Part shown: positions 1-7,636 of the stretch, one piece after another
Numbering within the stretch: the first letter of the stretch is position 1
Layout of the letters: each line of letters begins with the position of its first letter
Origin: Scatosoma sp045542595
Lineage (GTDB): Bacteria; Bacillota; Clostridia; Christensenellales; Borkfalkiaceae
DNA: 64,000 nt
Reading direction: 5' to 3'
Assembly: GCA_045542595.1 (NCBI GenBank)
Contig: JAZQLI010000003.1
Coordinates: forward strand, 32,175 to 96,174
Program-made: the position numbers and the translations under genes
Notes under the pieces: generated by a model
Databases searched by the model: none
Told to the model about the DNA's origin: nothing
Seen by the model: the letters and a program-made list of their open reading frames with translations, nothing else

Positions 1-1288
1 CCGCTTTTGCACCGAGCGGATTACAGTTATACCCGTCGTCTAAAATATATACGTCGCCGCTGCGGAGAAGTTGCAGTCTATGTTCTACGGGAACAAGATT
101 TTGCACTCCTTTCGCAATTTCTTCCGCCGATAAACCCAGCTTTGCCGCCAACGTTACGGCAAGTGCGATATTCTCCACCGCCCCTTCGCCAAGCAGCGGA
201 GTGCATACGGGAATTTCTTTTTCGTCCAAGCAAAGGACAAACTCCGTTTGCGTTGCCTGTAAGCGTACGTCTTTTATAAGCTTTTCATCCGCAAAGCAAG
301 CGTGCTCGCTCAAGCCGTCCTTTTCCACTGCCGCCTGCAAGCCCTTGCCGCAAACGACCTTTGCATCGCAGCGCAATATTTCGCTCTTTTCCGCCCAAAC
401 GTTTTCAAGCGAACCGAACGTAGCGATATGCTGTTCGCATACGCCCGTAAATACGGCGTATTGCGGTTTTACCATTGCGCAAAGTTCTTTAATATCCCCT
501 GCCTTTCGCGCACCCATTTCCGCAATAAGCAGTTGCTTTTTAGAAAATTCGGGCGCGGTAACGGTGAGTGCCACTCCTATAGGCGTATTATACGAAGCAG
601 GCGTTGCCACTACGTCGTATTTTACCGACAAAATACTGTTTAAGATATTTTTCACCGACGTTTTTCCGTAACTGCCCACTACGGCAACGCGAAGTATATC
701 ACTTTCGTCTAATACCTGCCCTGCCCGTTTTATAAATTTTTTGTTGTGCGCGTTTTCAAACACGCTGATAATAGAATTCGCCAAACACAGCAATAACGGC
801 AACAACATAGGCGTTACGCTAAAGGGCACGTACGCAATCAATGCATAAAACGGCGAACCGTTCCACTTCGCCAAAAACGTAAGCACTGCAATAAAGATAT
901 AACAAAATACCGCTACGATAAATAAATATGCCACGAACAAACGCTGCAAACGCGGCGTGCGTTTTACGGGTACTTTTAAAGCAAATTTTCTATCGGAAAG
1001 GATAAACAAGCCGCACAAGGCGAAAAAAGGCACGGACGAAACGGCAAGCGCGCCTACCGTTCCTAAAAACGAAAAGCAAAGCGTACTCACCGCGGAAACG
1101 AGCGCCAAAGTAAGCGCCCAAACCCATAACCGATTGAATAATAAATTTTCCTTTCTCTTCAGCCAACGCAGATATGCGCCACCCTTATAGCCGCCTTGTT
1201 GCAACGCGCCTACCGATTGCACGGTAGCCACACAAAAAATAACGCTACATATCAGGCTTGCCGCTATTCTCGACCATACGTCAAACAT
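1..1288 (-). CDS. Membrane-anchored MurF-like Mur ligase (partial, runs off the left edge)
   Basis: About 429 codons are present and the C-terminus lies beyond base 1. The first ~175 residues hold four to five hydrophobic segments (about 10-28, 52-95, 115-140, 148-172). A Mur ligase central domain follows, with P-loop GSYGKTS at about 205-211 and a DDGYNCNP motif near the cut end that matches the MurF DDAYNANP signature. MurF-type enzymes add D-Ala-D-Ala to UDP-MurNAc-tripeptide using ATP. Here the usual soluble N-terminal domain is replaced by membrane segments, so the exact substrate is uncertain. ATG at 1288-1286 overlaps the stop of the upstream hydrolase (ATGTTTGA), which suggests translational coupling. 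It is the last visible gene of the tsaE operon. Confidence 0.8.
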   Translation of the reverse strand, partial: MFDVWSRIAASLICSVIFCVATVQSVGALQQGGYKGGAYLRWLKRKENLLFNRLWVWALTLALVSAVSTLCFSFLGTVGALAVSSVPFFALCGLFILSDRKFALKVPVKRTPRLQRLFVAYLFIVAVFCYIFIAVLTFLAKWNGSPFYALIAYVPFSVTPMLLPLLLCLANSIISVFENAHNKKFIKRAGQVLDESDILRVAVVGSYGKTSVKNILNSILSVKYDVVATPASYNTPIGVALTVTAPEFSKKQLLIAEMGARKAGDIKELCAMVKPQYAVFTGVCEQHIATFGSLENVWAEKSEILRCDAKVVCGKGLQAAVEKDGLSEHACFADEKLIKDVRLQATQTEFVLCLDEKEIPVCTPLLGEGAVENIALAVTLAAKLGLSAEEIAKGVQNLVPVEHRLQLLRSGDVYILDDGYNCNPLGAKA

Positions 1289-2000
1289 ATAAAAATTCCT
1301 CTGCTATCAAATTAAAGACGACGGGATTTTCCGCAAACGCGAAATGTCCGCCTTCTATTTTTTTCATCTTCGCCCACGGAAAAGCGTCTACGTACGCTTC
1401 CGCTTCCGCGCTACTAACCGTTTTATCACGCGTTCCCTGCACGATAAGCACTCGGTTTTGCACTCTTTTGGCGCAAGCGCGTAAATCTTCGTTGACTATC
1501 TTTTTATAACTCTCTTTCATTATCGGGGAAAGCGAGCGGTATTCCTTACTACCAAACCGTTTTTCCGCAAAGCGCGGCGCAAATTTCTTCACCAAACGGT
1601 AAGCAGCCACCCTAAACTTATATCCCATTCCCCTATGCAAAATAACGCCTGCAGGGCCGGTGAGTATCATTTTATCGAATATATTTACATTTTCCGCCGC
1701 CGTCTTGATTGCCACTCTGCACCCAAACGAATGCGCAATAACATGCGGTTTGCGCACGCCTAACACGTGGAGTGCGGCAACCAGCCAACGGCTGTAATCG
1801 CCCACGGAAAACGACTCTTTTAACGGCGCACTTTGCCCAAAACCTAAAAAATCGAGTGCGGTAACGCGGTAAAATTTTGAAAAATACGCCACTTGTGCGG
1901 CAAACGCTTCTTTCGACGAGAGATAGCCGTGCAGCAAAAGCAAATCCTTTCCCGTCCCCTTTTGTATAAACGAAACTTCGGATAATACCGTTTGCGACAA
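1281..2000 (-). CDS. Alpha/beta-fold hydrolase
   Basis: A 239-residue alpha/beta hydrolase. The oxyanion-side motif LLLHGYLSS is at about 21-29, the nucleophile elbow AHSFGC has Ser91, the likely acid is Asp192 (QGTRDKTV), and the catalytic His219 is in EGGHFAF, so the triad is complete. No signal peptide is seen and it is probably cytoplasmic. The start is a TTG preceded by AAAGGGGG at 7 bases; no ATG lies nearby. The substrate cannot be deduced. It sits between rimI (18-base gap) and the MurF-like gene (8-base overlap), so it is probably co-transcribed with t6A and cell-wall genes. Confidence 0.8.
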   Translation of the reverse strand: MSQTVLSEVSFIQKGTGKDLLLLHGYLSSKEAFAAQVAYFSKFYRVTALDFLGFGQSAPLKESFSVGDYSRWLVAALHVLGVRKPHVIAHSFGCRVAIKTAAENVNIFDKMILTGPAGVILHRGMGYKFRVAAYRLVKKFAPRFAEKRFGSKEYRSLSPIMKESYKKIVNEDLRACAKRVQNRVLIVQGTRDKTVSSAEAEAYVDAFPWAKMKKIEGGHFAFAENPVVFNLIAEEFLYV

Positions 2001-2018
2001 CCCCTTGCCCCCTTTCGT

Positions 2019-2456
2019 TTACAACGTTTTCACCATTTCCAAAGCCGACTCTCCGTCCGCATAATATTTTTCCCGAACGCGAGTGGTTACAAACCCCCGT
2101 CTTTCGTATAACGACTTCGCCGCTACGTTAGAAAGACGGACTTCTAAAAATACCCTTTCCACGCCGTGCGCTTGCATAGTACGTAAAAATTCGTCCATAA
2201 GCTTACCGCCAAGCCCCAAGCCGCGGCAATTCTCCGCGACGGCAATAATCAAAAGCTCCGCTTCTTCAAAGAGTTTCGTCGCGCAAAGATAGCCGACAAG
2301 CTTGCCGTCGACAAGCAATTTCAAGCCGTAAAAATCCGTTCTTTCAAACGCACTGAAAAGCTGCTGCTTCGTCCAAGCGTCTGGAAAGCATTCCTTTTCG
2401 AGTGCGGCAATAGTTTGAATATCTTCTTTTTCCCAAGGTAAAATGCTTACTTGCAT
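2019..2456 (-). CDS. rimI: Ribosomal protein S18-alanine N-acetyltransferase RimI
   Basis: A 145-residue GNAT acetyltransferase. The acetyl-CoA motif A is visible (VAENCRGLGLGGKLM, about 73-87; consensus Q/RxxGxG/A), followed by VERVFLEVRLSNVAAKSLYERRGF, the usual RimI motif B with the conserved ExR-N-A-LY-GF pattern. The family acetylates the N-terminal alanine of ribosomal protein S18. It overlaps the end of tsaB by 10 bases; tsaE-tsaB-rimI is a very common bacterial gene order, which supports this over a generic GNAT. The start is ATG, with a weak GGCGGA about 10 bases upstream. Confidence 0.9.
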   Translation of the reverse strand: MQVSILPWEKEDIQTIAALEKECFPDAWTKQQLFSAFERTDFYGLKLLVDGKLVGYLCATKLFEEAELLIIAVAENCRGLGLGGKLMDEFLRTMQAHGVERVFLEVRLSNVAAKSLYERRGFVTTRVREKYYADGESALEMVKTL

Positions 2457-3085
2457 AAATTGATTTCCGCCGAACTTTTTCGTACGTATAACGCCGTAAG
2501 CGGTGCAAACGCGCCCGCTTTTTCCTTTACTTCTACCGCCTTAATAAGTCCTTCTATAGGCGAAACAACGCGTACGTTTGCGTGCGCGGAAATAGGGAGC
2601 GAACCGTTACTGCAAAGCACGTATCCGTCCTTTTCAAGCGCTAACACTTCGCTTTCGGTAAGGTATGCAGGGGGTAAAATTACGTTCCCGTTTTGATAGC
2701 CGCAAGCGTAGTACGCGCCGTGCATAGCGTCTACCAAGCAAAGCGTCTTTTGCGCCGTATTTTCGGTATCTAACGTATTATATGCAATCGCGTCGAAAGA
2801 CGTGATAGGCAACGTTTTTTTCGCGTGCGCCAACGCAAACCCTTTCATTGCGGCAATACCGATACGTATCCCCGTAAACGAGCCTGCCCCCACAACGGCG
2901 GCAAAAAAATCGCACTCGTCAACAGTCAGTTCGGCTTCTTTAAGTACTTCGTCTACCGTTTTCAGCCATAAAACGGAGTGTTTCATCGCGCAATCGGGTA
3001 CGAAACGGGAGTACGTTTTCCCGTTTTTACTTGCCGCTACGCATAAATATTCGCCGCACGTATTCAACGCCAAATAATTTCCCAA
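2447..3085 (-). CDS. tsaB: tRNA threonylcarbamoyladenosine biosynthesis protein TsaB
   Basis: About 212 residues. The N-terminal strand NYLALNTC matches the ASKHA-fold opening of TsaB (typically ILAIDTS), and GAGSFTGIRIG matches the family signature GPGSFTGLRIG. TsaB is the non-catalytic partner of TsaD in transfer of threonylcarbamoyl to A37 of ANN-decoding tRNAs. The open frame extends to 3208, but that would overlap tsaE by more than 100 bases and add a basic N-terminus foreign to the family. I chose TTG at 3085-3083, 8 bases after an AAAGGGG ribosome binding site and 14 bases after the tsaE stop. TsaD is not in this window. Confidence 0.9.
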   Translation of the reverse strand: MGNYLALNTCGEYLCVAASKNGKTYSRFVPDCAMKHSVLWLKTVDEVLKEAELTVDECDFFAAVVGAGSFTGIRIGIAAMKGFALAHAKKTLPITSFDAIAYNTLDTENTAQKTLCLVDAMHGAYYACGYQNGNVILPPAYLTESEVLALEKDGYVLCSNGSLPISAHANVRVVSPIEGLIKAVEVKEKAGAFAPLTALYVRKSSAEINLCK

Positions 3086-3099
3086 AGCCTTTACCCCTT

Positions 3100-3504
3100 T
3101 TACTCGATAATAATTGCGCGTTCGTTTACTCCGCGCTTTTCTATCCGCACCCTTTTTACTACGGGCGGCAATAGCGGCGTGATATTTTGCGCCCATTCGA
3201 TAAGGCAAATACCGCCCATATCGAAATAATCGGCAAGCCCTAACTGTTCGGCTTGTTCCACGGTTTCAATGCGGTAACAATCGTAATGAAACAGCCTGCC
3301 GTCGTAATCGTTCATATACGCGTAGGTGGGGCTGGTAACTTCTTCTTCCACGCCCAAGCCCTTAGCAACGCCCTTGGCGAACACCGTTTTTCCTGCGCCC
3401 ATCTCTCCGTCTAATAGCACCACGTCGCCTGCGCAAAGCGTTTTTGCATACGCCGTAGCAAACGATTCCGTTTCTTCTCTCGATTTTGAAATGAATATTG
3501 CCAT
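3100..3504 (-). CDS. tsaE: tRNA threonylcarbamoyladenosine biosynthesis ATPase TsaE
   Basis: A 134-residue P-loop protein with Walker A GEMGAGKT (about 33-40), a switch-like TSPTYAYMNDY segment and HYDCYRIE, all typical of TsaE (YjeE). TsaE binds TsaBD and its ATPase activity resets the complex during t6A synthesis. It is the first gene of the tsaE-tsaB-rimI-hydrolase-MurF-like operon. Its promoter places the predicted transcription start on the A of the ATG, so the main transcript may be leaderless; the nearest purine-rich stretch, AGGAAGG, is about 15 bases upstream, too far to be a normal ribosome binding site. Confidence 0.93.
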   Translation of the reverse strand: MAIFISKSREETESFATAYAKTLCAGDVVLLDGEMGAGKTVFAKGVAKGLGVEEEVTSPTYAYMNDYDGRLFHYDCYRIETVEQAEQLGLADYFDMGGICLIEWAQNITPLLPPVVKRVRIEKRGVNERAIIIE

Positions 3505-3510
3505 AATTCT

Positions 3511-3539
3511 ATTATAATACCTTCCTACGAATTTTGCAA
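3511..3539 (-). promoter_or_regulatory. Sigma-A promoter for the tsaE operon
   Basis: Minus strand TTGCAA (3539-3534), a 17-base spacer, TATAAT (3516-3511). The predicted +1, 7 bases past the -10 element, coincides with the first base of the tsaE ATG at 3504. Confidence 0.7.
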
Positions 3540-3552
3540 TCGTTTACAAGCT

Positions 3553-4134
3553 TTAAATTTTCAACTTTTTAAGCACCGCCGATAACCGTTTATACAAAAG
3601 CATCGTTAAAACGCCCACCGCCGCCGTCTTAATAAGGTTAAACGCCACGATAAACCAAAACCCTTCCAAAAAGAGTGCCACTCCCGCTTCCGCGCCCAAA
3701 AACAAGGGAAAGGTAATAAAACGGTTGGTGATAAGCGCCGCCGCCGTACCGATAAAACACGCGCCAACCAAACAGGGAATTACCACTTTTAAACCTTTTT
3801 TAAAACGGTAAACCGTAGCAGGGAGTAGTATGTACGCCGAAGTAGTGATAGCGTTGGCAATCTCTCCCACGCCGCCGCTACCGCTTGCTAACGTACGAAG
3901 AAGCTCTTTTACTATACACACGATAACCCCTTCCACAGGCCCTAATAAAAACGCAATTAATAAAATGAATACGTTCCCGAAATCGAGTTTCAAAAACGGC
4001 AGCGCAGGGAAAAGCGGAAAATCTAATAAACTCACTGCAAAGGCGAGTGCTACAAACACTGCCATAAACGCCATACGTTTGGAAGAGAACTTTTGCTTTA
4101 TTTGTTTTATCGGCTTTTTTTCTTTTTCGTCCAT
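3553..4134 (-). CDS. ribU: Riboflavin ECF transporter substrate-binding (S) component RibU
   Basis: About 193 residues with five to six hydrophobic helices. The segment PFLKLDFGNVFILLIAFLLG matches the RibU family pattern around the riboflavin site, followed by KELL and an NAITT segment. RibU captures riboflavin and works with the shared EcfA/A'/T module, which is not in this window. The frame stays open up to 4266, but that would start inside the FMN riboswitch. I chose ATG at 4134-4132, which has GGAG 6 bases upstream and a lysine-rich cytoplasmic N-terminus. The upstream FMN riboswitch gives independent support for flavin uptake. Confidence 0.9.
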   Translation of the reverse strand: MDEKEKKPIKQIKQKFSSKRMAFMAVFVALAFAVSLLDFPLFPALPFLKLDFGNVFILLIAFLLGPVEGVIVCIVKELLRTLASGSGGVGEIANAITTSAYILLPATVYRFKKGLKVVIPCLVGACFIGTAAALITNRFITFPLFLGAEAGVALFLEGFWFIVAFNLIKTAAVGVLTMLLYKRLSAVLKKLKI

Positions 4135-4145
4135 ACCTATCTCCA

Positions 4146-4176
4146 CAATAAAACCGCCCCAAAGCCTTGGGGCGGC
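4146..4176 (-). terminator. Riboswitch-controlled intrinsic terminator before ribU
   Basis: Nine-base-pair stem (4175-4167 with 4162-4154), 4-base loop, then TTTTATT on the minus strand. It lies between the FMN aptamer and the ribU ribosome binding site. Its 3' arm CTTTGGGGCGG is repeated exactly at the 5' edge of the aptamer, which suggests a terminator/antiterminator switch. Confidence 0.75.
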
Positions 4177-4222
4177 AATGCGCGCAATAAATCGGCAAAA
4201 AGACGCCTTGTCCTTTCCGCCC

Positions 4223-4334
4223 ATTCCTTTCCTATCCGGACTATACCGTCGGTACGGGAATTTCACCCGTTCGGGAGCAAACGCTCTTCGCAGACTCTAC
4301 TGCCGGTGGGGAATTACACCCCGCCCCAAAGAAT
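4223..4334 (-). promoter_or_regulatory. FMN riboswitch (RFN element)
   Basis: On the minus strand all hallmark segments of the RFN aptamer appear in order: GGGGCGGGGTG, AATTCCCCACCGGC, AGTAGAGTC, a variable hairpin, GAACGGGTGAAATTCCCGT, ACCGACGGTATAGTCCGGAT and a closing AGGAAAGGAAT. P1 pairs ATTCTTT at 4334-4328 with AAAGGAAT near 4223-4230. FMN binding is known to switch off riboflavin synthesis or uptake genes; here the target is ribU. Confidence 0.97.
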
Positions 4335-4356
4335 ATCGGTTATTTTATTTTTTTAC

Positions 4357-4385
4357 AGTATACCATTTTTCACGCGTACTGTCAA
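4357..4385 (-). promoter_or_regulatory. Promoter of the FMN riboswitch-ribU transcript
   Basis: TTGACA (4385-4380), 17-base spacer, TATACT (4362-4357) on the minus strand, with TG two bases before the -10. It lies just past the end of the histidine kinase gene. Confidence 0.85.
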
Positions 4386-4393
4386 GCAAATTG

Positions 4394-5878
4394 CTATACA
4401 AGCGGAAAATCCACCCAAAAAGTACTCCCCTTGCCCTTTTCGCTATCCACACCGAATGCAAAGCCGTGCAGCTGCAATACCGTTTTCACAATCGAAAGCC
4501 CCAAGCCCGTGCCTTTTACGGGGCGTTTATGCGTAGTTGCACTGCGGCAATATCTATCCCAAATGCGAACAAGCTCTTCTTCGGCAATACCTTCGCCCGT
4601 ATCGGTTACCGAAAAACGGAATACCTTTTCGCCCGTCCGCTTTAAGCGTACGAACACCTTTTTATCGTCGCCCGTATAATTAACGGCGTTGCCTATCAAA
4701 TTATACAGTACCTGTTCTATCTTCACTTCGTCCCCGCGCGTAAACAAATCGCTTTCCACGTCCGTTTCAAACACGTAACCACTCTCCGTGGTAAGATAGG
4801 AAAATTTTCCCAAAATAACCGACAGCGTAGCCGACATATCCATCTCTTCCATTTGTAACGAGTCTATCCCCGAACGGAGTTTAGATAAATCGAGTACGTC
4901 TCCTACGAGTGTGGTCAGCCTATCCGATTCGTCAATGATAACCTGCGCGTGCTTTTCCCGTTTTTCGGGATAATTACCCGAAATTTCTTTTATCATAGAC
5001 GCGTATGCCTTAATCATTGTCAAAGGCGTTTTAAAATCGTGCGAAACGTTGGCGATAAGCTCTTTTTGCATCGTGTCCGTTTTCGCAAGCTCGTCGCGAG
5101 CAAAGTTTAACGACTCGGCAAGCTCCGCAAGCTCGCTCCCGTAATCGTTACCGTGGAAATCGACGTTGAAATCCCCTTCGGCAAGCCGCTGCGCAGAACG
5201 AGTCATTTCCGCAATCGGTCTTGTCAGCCAGCCCGATACCGCGCTGGAAACCGCAAACGCCAACACGAACATAAACACGGATACCAAACCCGTTCTAAGG
5301 CTCATTTCCGCCGCTACCGATTCTAATAAATCTAACGATTTATACACGTAAAGATACACCGAATCGTTACCGTACACGGGTAATTTCGCCCCGAATACGT
5401 ACTCCCCGTCGCCTTCATAGGTAACGTCGTTTTGCTTGCGTTCGGCAAGCAGTTCTTTCAGGCGTGCAATTTCCGAAGAAAAATCTCTTGTGCCGTTCAC
5501 GGTTTTGGGCAAAAGCACTCGCCCATTCCCGTCCAAGACTACGATATTCACTCCGTAACGGAGTGCAAGCCGCTCCACGTAAATACTCCAATTTTGTTGT
5601 GTGGGGAGTTCCGCATACAGGTCGGCTATAATGCGTTCGCCCTTTTGGTTGACGTCTTTCGCCACTTCGCCCTTATACGTTTGGGCGAGCAAAAAATTTT
5701 GCGTAAAAGAAAAAATAAGCAGAATCAAAAAGGTAAACGCAGAAAACACCGCCCAAAGCAAAAAGTAAATGCTTGTACTTTTTCGCTTTTGACGGTACGC
5801 TTTCCGTTTGTTTGCAGACGGTTTTACTTGGGCATTTTCCGCCCCCGTCCGTGTTGTTTCCTTGTTGTTTTTCGCCAT
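4394..5878 (-). CDS. Membrane sensor histidine kinase
   Basis: 494 residues: a basic cytoplasmic N-terminus, TM1 at about 38-60, an extracytoplasmic sensor region at about 61-195, TM2 at about 196-217, then HAMP. HisKA follows with the H-box ELIANVSHDFKTPL (phospho-acceptor His280), then HATPase_c with N-box LIGNAVNYT, G1 DTGEGI and G2 GTGLGLSIV. It autophosphorylates and passes phosphate to the response regulator encoded 20 bases upstream in the same operon. The architecture is PhoR/VanS/WalK-like, but the signal cannot be inferred from the sequence. Confidence 0.93.
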   Translation of the reverse strand: MAKNNKETTRTGAENAQVKPSANKRKAYRQKRKSTSIYFLLWAVFSAFTFLILLIFSFTQNFLLAQTYKGEVAKDVNQKGERIIADLYAELPTQQNWSIYVERLALRYGVNIVVLDGNGRVLLPKTVNGTRDFSSEIARLKELLAERKQNDVTYEGDGEYVFGAKLPVYGNDSVYLYVYKSLDLLESVAAEMSLRTGLVSVFMFVLAFAVSSAVSGWLTRPIAEMTRSAQRLAEGDFNVDFHGNDYGSELAELAESLNFARDELAKTDTMQKELIANVSHDFKTPLTMIKAYASMIKEISGNYPEKREKHAQVIIDESDRLTTLVGDVLDLSKLRSGIDSLQMEEMDMSATLSVILGKFSYLTTESGYVFETDVESDLFTRGDEVKIEQVLYNLIGNAVNYTGDDKKVFVRLKRTGEKVFRFSVTDTGEGIAEEELVRIWDRYCRSATTHKRPVKGTGLGLSIVKTVLQLHGFAFGVDSEKGKGSTFWVDFPLV

Positions 5879-5898
5879 ATATTATCCGTTTTTAAAAG

Positions 5899-6564
5899 TT
5901 ATTCTTCAAACTTATATCCCAAACCGCGGAGCGTTACGATAAATTTACGATACTCTTTTAAATTGCTCCGCAGCATTTTTATATGCGTATCCACCGTTCT
6001 ATCGTCCCCGTAAAAATCAAATCCCCAAACGTCGTACAACAGTTTTTCACGCGTTAAGGCGATACCTTTGTTGCGGATAAGATAAAAAAGCAATTCGTAT
6101 TCCTTAGGCGTAAGTTCCGCTTTTTCGCCGTCTACGTATACGTTCCGCCCTGCCATATCCACTTCCAAACCTTCAAATTTTAACACTTCGTTCCCCGAAG
6201 ATTTTTGTCTGCGGCGCTTGGTAACGGCGTTGATACGCGCCATCACTTCCTTGGGCGAGAACGGCTTGGTTACGTAGTCGTCCACGCCAATTTCAAACGC
6301 GAACAATTTATCATATTCTTCCCCACGCGCCGACAGCATAATGACGGGGATATCTTTCCCTTTTTTTATTTCTTTCACTGCGGAAAAGCCGTCGAGATGG
6401 GGCATCATAACGTCCATTAAAATCAAATCGTAATCGTTTTCCCTGCACAATTTTACCGCTTCCATACCGTCAGCCGCCTCAAATGCTTCGTTCCCCTCAA
6501 ACTCAATATACTCACGAAGCACTCCGCGAATCATCTCTTCGTCGTCCACAATTAAAATTCTCAT
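5899..6564 (-). CDS. OmpR/PhoB-family response regulator
   Basis: 221 residues. The receiver domain has the acidic pair Asp7/Asp8, phospho-acceptor Asp51 in LILMDVMMP and the conserved KPFSPKE lysine. A C-terminal winged helix (Trans_reg_C) follows from about residue 125, ending in RTVDTHIKMLRSNL...RGLGYKFEE. It is the first gene of the operon with the histidine kinase and is transcribed from a strong promoter about 115 bases upstream, divergent from the SDR gene. Its regulon is unknown; it could control the neighbouring divergent gene. Confidence 0.95.
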   Translation of the reverse strand: MRILIVDDEEMIRGVLREYIEFEGNEAFEAADGMEAVKLCRENDYDLILMDVMMPHLDGFSAVKEIKKGKDIPVIMLSARGEEYDKLFAFEIGVDDYVTKPFSPKEVMARINAVTKRRRQKSSGNEVLKFEGLEVDMAGRNVYVDGEKAELTPKEYELLFYLIRNKGIALTREKLLYDVWGFDFYGDDRTVDTHIKMLRSNLKEYRKFIVTLRGLGYKFEE

Positions 6565-6678
6565 AAATTTTCTCCTAAAAGGTAAATTTTGGTTTTTCTA
6601 TTATAGTTATACCCAAAAAATGTTAAGGATACAACAAAAAAGAGTGAAATATGTGTGAAAATGTATTTTTTCATATAG

Positions 6679-6707
6679 AGTATAACAAATTTTCCTTTTT
6701 TTGTCAA
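6679..6707 (-). promoter_or_regulatory. Promoter of the two-component operon
   Basis: Minus strand TTGACA (6707-6702), 17-base spacer, TATACT (6684-6679). It leaves a leader of about 108 bases before the response-regulator ATG and lies back to back with the SDR promoter. Confidence 0.85.
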
Positions 6708-6735
6708 CCCTGACGGAAATTTTCCCCCTTTCGCG

Positions 6736-6764
6736 TTGACAAAAACAAAAACTCGTTGTATAAT
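6736..6764 (+). promoter_or_regulatory. Consensus sigma-A promoter of the SDR gene
   Basis: Perfect TTGACA (6736-6741), 17-base spacer, TATAAT (6759-6764). The predicted start is near 6771, with AAGGAG 9 bases before the SDR ATG. Confidence 0.9.
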
Positions 6765-6817
6765 AGAAAGGACGGACAACCCCGCCGAATATCAGTATAC
6801 TATAAGGAGAATATACT

Positions 6818-7576
6818 ATGCAACTCAACGGAAAAGTAGTTATCATCACGGGCGGCGGCAGAGGCATCGGCTTTGGACTTTCCACCGCTTTTGCTAAAGC
6901 AGGCGCGAAAATCGTTATCACGGGCAGAACGGAAAGCACTCTTCTTGCCGCGAAAGAAAAATTAGAAAGCGCACACGGCTGCGAAGTGCTTACCGTAACC
7001 GCCGACGGCGCGGACGAACAAGCCATTCAAAACGTAATTGATAAAACGGTGGAAAAATTTGGGCGTATCGACGCGGTAGTAAACAACGCACAAGCTTCCG
7101 CTTCGGGTAAAATGCTTATACAACACACGAAGGAAGATTTAGACCTTGCCATCTATTCTGGGCTCTATGCCACCTTCTTCTATATGCAAAAAGCGTATCC
7201 TTACCTTAAGGAAAGCAAGGGCTGCGTTATCAACTTCGCTTCGGGCGCAGGCTTGTTTGGACGTATTGCGCAGTCTTCGTATGCAGCGGCAAAAGAAGGC
7301 ATTCGCGGACTTTCCCGTGTCGCGGCAACCGAATGGGCTCCCGACGGAGTGCGTGTAAACGTCATTTGTCCCCTTGCTATGACGGAAGGGTTGCAAAAGT
7401 TTAAAGAAGAATATCCCGAACGCTACGAACAAACGATTAAAGGCGTGCCTATGGGCAGATTTGCCGACCCCGAAAAGGACGTTGGCGGCGTTTGCGTATT
7501 CCTTTGCAGCGACGACGCTTCGTATATCACGGGCGAAACGATTACCCTGCAAGGCGGTAGCGGTTTAAGACCGTAA
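6818..7576 (+). CDS. Short-chain dehydrogenase/reductase (FabG/dienoyl-CoA reductase-like)
   Basis: 252 residues with a Rossmann fold: cofactor motif TGGGRGIG at about 11-18 and VVNNAQAS in place of the usual NNAG. The catalytic Ser is in NFASGAG and Tyr-Lys is in SYAAAKEG (YxxxK), with the C-terminal ITGETITLQGG typical of classical SDRs. It probably reduces a keto or enoyl substrate with NAD(P)H. The 'EWAPDGVRVNVICP' region is common to the FabG and 2,4-dienoyl-CoA reductase-like subfamilies, so the substrate is not settled. It is monocistronic between its own consensus promoter and a strong terminator. Confidence 0.85.
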   Translation: MQLNGKVVIITGGGRGIGFGLSTAFAKAGAKIVITGRTESTLLAAKEKLESAHGCEVLTVTADGADEQAIQNVIDKTVEKFGRIDAVVNNAQASASGKMLIQHTKEDLDLAIYSGLYATFFYMQKAYPYLKESKGCVINFASGAGLFGRIAQSSYAAAKEGIRGLSRVAATEWAPDGVRVNVICPLAMTEGLQKFKEEYPERYEQTIKGVPMGRFADPEKDVGGVCVFLCSDDASYITGETITLQGGSGLRP

Positions 7577-7596
7577 TTGTTGTTTTTAAATATGTA

Positions 7597-7636
7597 ACGC
7601 GCCATCTTCGACGTTTCGAAGATGGCGCGTTTTTCA
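7597..7636. terminator. Bidirectional terminator between the SDR gene and sigG
   Basis: Perfect 15-bp stem (7597-7611 with 7616-7630), loop CGTT, T-run after it on the plus strand. It ends the SDR transcript and lies against the 3' end of the convergent sigG gene. Confidence 0.9.

Noticed and set aside
3086..3208. N-terminal extension of tsaB
   Set aside because: It would overlap tsaE by more than 100 bases and encode a basic stretch absent from TsaB; TTG 3085 with AAAGGGG is better.
3830..4645. 271-codon open frame on the plus strand
   Set aside because: Antisense to ribU, the FMN riboswitch and the kinase gene, with no ribosome binding site and no family-like motifs. It is a shadow frame.
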